DNA from: Stephanodiscus triporus
Taxonomy: Eukaryota; Bacillariophyta; Thalassiosirophyceae; Thalassiosirales; Thalassiosiraceae
Length of the DNA: 22,293 nt
Reading direction: 5' to 3'
Assembly (NCBI GenBank): GCA_036939755.1
Contig: JALLAZ010000178.1
Span: 1 to 22,293, forward strand
Shown: piece after piece, positions 17,818 through 22,293 of the stretch
Layout of the letters: each line of letters opens with the position of its first letter
How positions within the stretch are numbered: position 1 is the first letter of the stretch
Position numbers and translations under genes: made by a program
The notes under the pieces: generated by a model
What the model saw: the letters and a program-made list of their open reading frames with translations, nothing else
Databases searched by the model: none
What the model was told of the DNA's origin: nothing

Positions 17818-18352
17818 TACGGCGTCACGGAGCACCGGGCGCCTGCGAATGTCCTCCAAACCCCGCACACTCAAGCATCTCAAGCTCCGCACTCTCAAGC
17901 AATGCGCCTCCAAACTTTCGTGGCACTCGGTCCCACGTGGCAAGTGCATTCTCAGCGACCGGCAAACCTCCAAAGAGTACTTTCGCCGCCAGCTTGAATC
18001 CTTCCGTCGACACGTCTGTGATCACTACATTGGCACGTTCGGCCCTAGCCATAAAGTTCTGGCGAAAGGGAAATACACGCAACAGTTCTATGCCACGTCG
18101 CTTCGATCGCTTCTCGCCCTGGACACGATCCCGGACCAAATAAAAATTCTGCGCTGGCACCTCCCGCACAAGTGCGCCTACTGTCACGTTCATCCTCCTC
18201 CCTGCAACCTGTGGGCCTCCCTTTTCGTGCACATCTCGGCTGTTCCGCGTCGCCGCGGCCGTTCATCACACAACGAGGTAACCACAAGCACGGAGCTAGC
18301 CTTCTATCAACCCAGCGATTCCTCCGACTCCGGAGCGTCCGACGGACGATAG
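17813..18352 (+). CDS. Possible short first ORF of element 2, 179 aa
   Basis: Starts at ATG 17813 and ends at TAG. It is basic, with a small internal repeat (RTLKHLKLRTLKQ), a helical centre (SKEYFRRQLESFRRHV, FYATSLRSLLALDTIP), a Cys/His cluster (CAYCHVHPPPC) that could bind zinc, and a Ser/Asp-rich end (PSDSSDSGASDG). I do not recognise the family. It precedes ORF1 by 44 nt and shares a leader repeat with it. It could be a genuine small ORF of the element, a remnant of something else, or chance. Confidence 0.45.
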   Translation: MITASRSTGRLRMSSKPRTLKHLKLRTLKQCASKLSWHSVPRGKCILSDRQTSKEYFRRQLESFRRHVCDHYIGTFGPSHKVLAKGKYTQQFYATSLRSLLALDTIPDQIKILRWHLPHKCAYCHVHPPPCNLWASLFVHISAVPRRRGRSSHNEVTTSTELAFYQPSDSSDSGASDGR

Positions 18353-18396
18353 CGACTAGTTCCAACCCATCATTAAAATTCATCAACGATCGTCTC

Positions 18397-20703
18397 ATGC
18401 CGGACGAAGGCGAAGGCATAAAAGAAACAATGGAGGAGGGGCAAGGAACTAGCCAGAGTAACAACACGCAGGGGAAGGACCGTACTCGCAAGAGCGAGGA
18501 GATTGCCATCACACCGGCACGAGAGCTTCGGAAGATAGGGACAGTCACTCCTGGAGACCACCCGATCAATGAAAGAGAGCAGCCGGCATCTAAAAAGACA
18601 CGACAGGAACATAAACGAACGATGGAGCATTATTTTGGGGGGGGAGAAAGGGTCCAGCCGCCGTCCAAAGGGGGGACCCAGGTCCAATCAATTCTTCTTC
18701 GACGCATGGCAAAAACTCCAGGGCGCGAAACGGAGTCAGACAACGTGGCCGATTCCAGGCTTCCCCCTGAACAAGTCGATAAGGTTGGAGAAAGGGTTGA
18801 AACGGCGGCAAACACGGCGGTTGATCATGAAGGTTTCATGCCAGGAGTACGCCCTAAAGGGAAGGGACCCAAGAAGAAAGATACAACGGTAAACAAGGAG
18901 AAGACGATTGAAGAGCAGGTGAACAAGACAAAAGCACGGAAGTCAAGGATCGCATTCGGGCCGACAGAAGTAGCGGATGACAGCCCTCCCGCTTACAAAG
19001 AATGTGTGGTAGGTTTTGCGATCAGAGTTGACAAAGGTAACAACACAAAACTCGCTTTCGACAAGAAGCTGATGGAAGGACTTGAATTCATCCAGCAGTA
19101 CGTAGATAAACGCGCTTGTTTCCTGCCTCATGACAAAGACAAGAAGCTGGCACCGATTCGAGCCAGGAACGACATGCCCAAGTACCAGGTCGTGATGAAA
19201 GGGTATTTTCAGATTCCAAACAATAATGCCTTTAGCAACGTTCAGCAGGAGAGCGGCAGAGTGGTTAAAGGTTCGGGCATTATGGGGTTTGAACTCGATC
19301 CGCAGCAATGTCTTGAGGAGGCTGCCGGAGACCTTCGTGCGATGGGATGCTCAATCTTCTTCAAAAAATGTCAGGAGGTAGACACGGTTTCTACTTTTGT
19401 CTTTCTCGGAGTACCCAACTCAATCTCTGAAGACACAGTTAAAAGCACGGTGGATGAGATCCTGAAGGAACTGGAGGAAGAACTGATTCAAACCGACAAT
19501 GACTATAAGCTAACAGCCAGACAGAAAGAACGGTGGATACAGTATGCCATCACGAAGGAATACCCTGGAGGAATGCCTTGGGAGGATCAAGCGGAGAAAA
19601 AGAAAAAGGTACAGACATCAAACAACTCTCGTCTGGCTTACGTGTTTCATGTACATCGCCCAGACGAACAGCGTCTTGCAACCTTACTCGAACACGCCAA
19701 GTACAGAAATCTATGGCATGAACACTGGGGAGGCGTGGCTTTTACGGTTCAGCAGCCAGGATTCAACACGCCTGCTGGAGTAAAAGACAGATATATTGAA
19801 ATGGTGCAGTCACACGGCGCGATGCAACTAAGCATGGGGGCGGCGACAATTCCAGGCATAGTAACGGCGACGAGGAAATTCACGCTTCGTCTGACTCCGG
19901 ACGAGAATGGCCAACCACGACAGCCCACAGAGAAGTCTCTGATGGATATACTTCGAATGATGGAGATTACGGATAAGAAGGTATGGCTATGCGTAACTCG
20001 GGAGGCAAATGGAATTTTTACAGGCTACTTTTCCAGCGTGGTAGAGGAAATCAAAACCTATGTCGCCGCGTTCGTCAGATGTCCTGCAGCCCAGGTGTAT
20101 TACTGGCTCAAACGCAGGGGGTGCATTGGTGACGATATCAATCGCCTCATCCGTAAGTGTTTCACGGTTGAGCAGCAACAGAAGGTGACTAAATCAAGGT
20201 ACATTAAGGCGAAAGGGATTGCAGTGCTGAATGAAAATGAGGAGGACGACATCATCAACGCGGCGAATAAAACAGGACTATTCAACATGTCTCTTGGCCT
20301 ATCTGACAAGGAACAACGTGAACGTATGGCCAAATCAGGGTACAACGAGTCGGCGATATCCTTCGGCGAGGCTAAGGTCGGCTCAATGGAGGCCTACAAC
20401 TTCTCAGCTGGGGCGTCGATCACAACGGTGCACGCGGAAAAAGAAGGTAACGGGAACTCGGTGGCATCGGCCAGGACAATGGCCAAGTCGGTATTCAGCA
20501 TCGCCACGAATATAACGTCAGGGTCAGAGGAAGACGGGTCCGACAGCGATGGTGGGTTGGAAGACAAATCAGGGGTGGAGATAGATGGAATGGAAATGGT
20601 CGAAGAGGAGGGACAGAGTCTCACGGATAAGATGAATCGCGCAACTGCTGCGCTCCAACTTGGGTCATCGGAGTCGGAACAAACGGGGAGTCACCAGGGA
20701 TAA
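18397..20703 (+). CDS. Element 2 ORF1 protein (first part, up to an in-frame TAA)
   Basis: 768 codons from ATG 18397 to TAA 20701-20703. I chose this ATG because the upstream 75 codons (from 18172) are low-complexity and overlap the previous ORF, whereas MPDEGEGIKETMEEG begins a typical charged N-terminus. Layout: ~180 residues of charged disordered sequence (Lys-rich KGPKKKD, EEQVNKTKARKS), then a long folded region with conserved-looking blocks: GIMGFELDPQQCLEEAAGDL, CQEVDTVSTFVFLGVPNSIS, MPWEDQAEKKKK, VQSHGAMQLSMGAATIPG (~468-485), CPAAQVYYWLKRRGCIGD (~562), VEQQQKVTKSRY, and an acidic tail. I recall proteins of this type beside EEP/RT ORFs in diatom genomes, so ORF1 of a retroelement is likely, probably nucleic-acid-binding. 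No known enzyme motif is seen. The stop is probably a mutation because the frame continues. Confidence 0.75.
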   Translation: MPDEGEGIKETMEEGQGTSQSNNTQGKDRTRKSEEIAITPARELRKIGTVTPGDHPINEREQPASKKTRQEHKRTMEHYFGGGERVQPPSKGGTQVQSILLRRMAKTPGRETESDNVADSRLPPEQVDKVGERVETAANTAVDHEGFMPGVRPKGKGPKKKDTTVNKEKTIEEQVNKTKARKSRIAFGPTEVADDSPPAYKECVVGFAIRVDKGNNTKLAFDKKLMEGLEFIQQYVDKRACFLPHDKDKKLAPIRARNDMPKYQVVMKGYFQIPNNNAFSNVQQESGRVVKGSGIMGFELDPQQCLEEAAGDLRAMGCSIFFKKCQEVDTVSTFVFLGVPNSISEDTVKSTVDEILKELEEELIQTDNDYKLTARQKERWIQYAITKEYPGGMPWEDQAEKKKKVQTSNNSRLAYVFHVHRPDEQRLATLLEHAKYRNLWHEHWGGVAFTVQQPGFNTPAGVKDRYIEMVQSHGAMQLSMGAATIPGIVTATRKFTLRLTPDENGQPRQPTEKSLMDILRMMEITDKKVWLCVTREANGIFTGYFSSVVEEIKTYVAAFVRCPAAQVYYWLKRRGCIGDDINRLIRKCFTVEQQQKVTKSRYIKAKGIAVLNENEEDDIINAANKTGLFNMSLGLSDKEQRERMAKSGYNESAISFGEAKVGSMEAYNFSAGASITTVHAEKEGNGNSVASARTMAKSVFSIATNITSGSEEDGSDSDGGLEDKSGVEIDGMEMVEEEGQSLTDKMNRATAALQLGSSESEQTGSHQG

Positions 20704-21261
20704 GACACCGATGATAGTGAGGACTCCAGTTACTCTGCTGAGAACGATTCCATTGATTCCGCATCCGAACACCACATCATTGACCCTGAGGACTATGACG
20801 AGGCCTCCGAGGTGTCCTCAGGAGAGTTTGACGCAGTCCACGCTAACAAGTTTCAGACACCGGTCAACTTCAGGCAGCAACTATGGAATGATGCGGGCCC
20901 CACAATCGATAGCATGTTGATTCAACTTACCATGATTAAAGACAAACTGGAGGATGACGAGGCAGGGATGCCATTTGAAGGGATGGGAGTAAGCAAGGAA
21001 CTCTGCACATTCTTGGATGTAGAGGTAGGTAGCAGGATCAAAGACCAAATCTCCTTTATCGACGAAATGATGGTAGAGATGTTTCAAATGAATCCCAGAG
21101 GAGTTAGAAACTTCGACCCTCTCAGTACAGAAGAGGACGAAACATTGAACGCCAGTAAGACCCAGGGAACACCACCCGGAGCCCAAGAGGTAAGGCCCGC
21201 AGAAGAGGCCGCCACGCCTGACCAAGGAGCAGGAGCGCTCACTGGGCATGGCGAGCGGTGA
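20704..21261 (+). pseudogene. Element 2 ORF1, continuation beyond the in-frame TAA
   Basis: The same frame as 18397-20703 remains open for another 185 codons after the TAA, to TGA at 21259-21261. It is acidic and ordered like the end of the same protein (DTDDSEDSSYSAEND, then FQTPVNFRQQLWNDAGPTID, then helical DQISFIDEMMVEMFQM). The continuity of composition across the stop suggests one ancestral protein of about 955 residues. Beyond the TGA the frame is open for 58 more codons to TAG at 21436 (ITGDVPPTELRLKEGE, PVPPEEEELQNEQ), so the ancestral end could be later still. Confidence 0.65.
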
Positions 21262-21488
21262 ATAACAGGGGACGTCCCTCCGACAGAGCTACGGCTGAAG
21301 GAGGGAGAACGTCATCTACCGGGGCAAACAGTTACACCAGTTCCTCCAGAAGAAGAGGAGCTGCAAAACGAGCAACAACCTATAGAGACAACAAAGCGTA
21401 TACAGTGTCTTCAGAAACAAGGGGGGGAAAGCCACTAGGGCAACAAGATAACACAAGCTGTAGGAAGAAGATATCACAATTAAATTAC

Positions 21489-22293
21489 ATGGATATTAGA
21501 AAACTTATTGATAAACGGTCGGTACAACTGAAGAAAGGTCTCCTGACGGAGGCGGAGATTAAGAAGCTGGTAACAGAGTGGAGGGACGAACGTAGCGAGG
21601 AGGATCTCGCGCAAGCAACAATTGACAGGGAAGTCAAAACCATGGAGGAGAAGCTGAGTAAATACAATGTCTCACAACTTGGAGACATTCCCATAAAGCG
21701 TGAAGACGGATCATTTCGGATATTGGTTTGCCAAATGGGCGGCTGTTCCGGGAAGGAGGTCAGGGAATTCAAACTTGCGGCCACGGAGAGGCTCATCGAC
21801 AAATACGAAGTCAACTTATCCGCATTCATGGAGCTTAACTATAACTGGGCGACTGTGGCCTCTTCGGCTAACCTTGCATCGTGGTTTTGCCATGAAGAAC
21901 GGGAGGTTCGTTCCGCGACAGCACACAACATACACGAGACGACAACAAGGCATCAACCAGGAGGCACCGGCATGGCATGCAGATATGAATTTCTCCAATA
22001 TGCACGGAAGCCCTCCAACGACTTCCGAGGACTAGGGAGATGGTGCTCATGGCCGTTTTACTGCAACCCCACTCACTCCACAAGGATTGTGGTGGCTTAT
22101 CGAACGGGTAGCGGAAAGTCTAATGGGCTTCGCACTATATATCAACAACAGGTTCGGTACATGCAGCTTCACAACATCGCTGGTACCCCACAGCAACTGT
22201 TCGATAAGGACTTGTTGCATCAATGTAAACAATGGCGCAAAGCAGGCGAGAGGATCATTCTCTTGATGGACGTCAACGAACATGTTCTCACAG
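21489..22293 (+). CDS. Element 2 ORF2, N-terminal EEP endonuclease part (partial)
   Basis: 268 codons from ATG 21489, still open at the window end. This frame is also open upstream to 21222, overlapping the end of ORF1, but has no earlier ATG. The leader (MDIRKLIDKRSVQLKKG, EAEIKKLVTEW) corresponds to the ORF2 leader of element 1. EEP-like blocks follow: FRILVCQMGGC, FMELNYNW with the candidate catalytic Glu, PGGTGMAC, GLGRWCSW, IVVAYRTG, YQQQVRYMQ, and LMDVNEHV with the Asp-x-Asn motif. Compared with element 1, the Asn of the first motif is not evident and AYNP is replaced by AYRT, marking a different subfamily. The spacing YQQQ-R...WR...ERI.L.MD.NEHV is the same in both elements. Downstream EEP motifs, RT and RNase H would lie beyond the window. 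Confidence 0.8.
   Translation, partial: MDIRKLIDKRSVQLKKGLLTEAEIKKLVTEWRDERSEEDLAQATIDREVKTMEEKLSKYNVSQLGDIPIKREDGSFRILVCQMGGCSGKEVREFKLAATERLIDKYEVNLSAFMELNYNWATVASSANLASWFCHEEREVRSATAHNIHETTTRHQPGGTGMACRYEFLQYARKPSNDFRGLGRWCSWPFYCNPTHSTRIVVAYRTGSGKSNGLRTIYQQQVRYMQLHNIAGTPQQLFDKDLLHQCKQWRKAGERIILLMDVNEHVLT

Larger units (their letters stand above)
17790..22293 (+). mobile_element. Retroelement 2: LINE-like element with ORF1 and endonuclease-bearing ORF2, runs off the window
   Basis: A plus-strand unit with a possible short first ORF, a long ORF1 (18397-21261) and an ORF2 beginning with an EEP endonuclease domain that is still open at 22293. Order and orientation match a two-ORF non-LTR retrotransposon. 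Unlike element 1, no frameshift is seen in over 3.5 kb, only one nonsense codon in ORF1, so this copy is younger or better preserved. The 5' end is set by the leader repeat and is approximate; the 3' part (RT, RNase H, tail) is outside the window. Confidence 0.75.

Noticed and set aside
21222..21261. Programmed -1 frameshift signal in the ORF1/ORF2 overlap
   Set aside because: No X XXY YYZ slippery heptamer is present in the 40-nt overlap, and an ATG-initiated ORF2 at 21489 aligns with the ORF2 start of element 1.
1..22293. CRISPR arrays, rRNA or tRNA genes, bacterial operon features
   Set aside because: No regularly spaced identical repeats with unique spacers, and no cloverleaf or rRNA-like sequence recognised. 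Gene structure and promoters are eukaryotic.

Overview
The window reads as nuclear DNA of a eukaryotic alga, most likely a diatom (stramenopile). Three things point there: a secreted membrane protein with 'PTYYPTYSPS'-type Thr/Pro motifs and a C-terminal PDZ domain, a short (96-nt) GT-AG intron, and two retroelement copies whose ORFs resemble families I associate with diatom genomes. This placement is from family recognition, not from a search.

Layout. 1-1130: an unidentified coding stretch on the minus strand (131-997) that lacks an early ATG and is probably the 3' exon of a larger gene. 1353-1928: a broken minus-strand small basic protein, one frame with two internal stops. 2428-5922 (minus): a 1164-aa type I membrane protein with a signal peptide, about 18 methionine-rich 18-aa repeats, Thr/Pro linkers, one transmembrane helix and a cytosolic PDZ domain. 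6333-8669 (plus): a divergently transcribed two-exon gene for a GCNA (ACRC) type protein: acidic disordered region with SUMO-interaction-like motifs, SprT metalloprotease domain, zinc ribbon and HMG-box-like tail. The two genes share a 410-bp intergenic promoter region.

8670-14254 is gene-poor. It holds a perfect 49-bp tandem duplication, degenerate ~180-bp and ~195-bp tandem repeats, GTC/CAT-rich low-complexity DNA, and an 895-bp foldback/MITE-like element (12368-13262) with 41-bp terminal inverted repeats and a ~165-bp internal inverted repeat.

14255-22293 is built of non-LTR (LINE-like) retroelement sequence, all on the plus strand. Element 1 (14255-17127) keeps an endonuclease (EEP) domain, part of an RNase H domain and a C-terminal region with a zf-RVT-like zinc knuckle, but its reverse transcriptase has been deleted and its frame is broken by one nonsense codon and five single-base losses, all in short homopolymers. 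A separate piece of the RT-to-RNase H connecting region lies at 17135-17485. Element 2 (about 17790 to beyond the window end) has a possible short first ORF, a long ORF1 (18397-21261) interrupted by a single in-frame TAA, and an ORF2 that starts at 21489 with an EEP endonuclease domain and runs open off the end of the window. The two elements are related but belong to different subfamilies.

The clearest biological candidates are the GCNA-like DNA-protein-crosslink protease and its divergent neighbour, the Met-rich PDZ membrane protein. No complete, obviously new multi-gene system is demonstrable from sequence alone.
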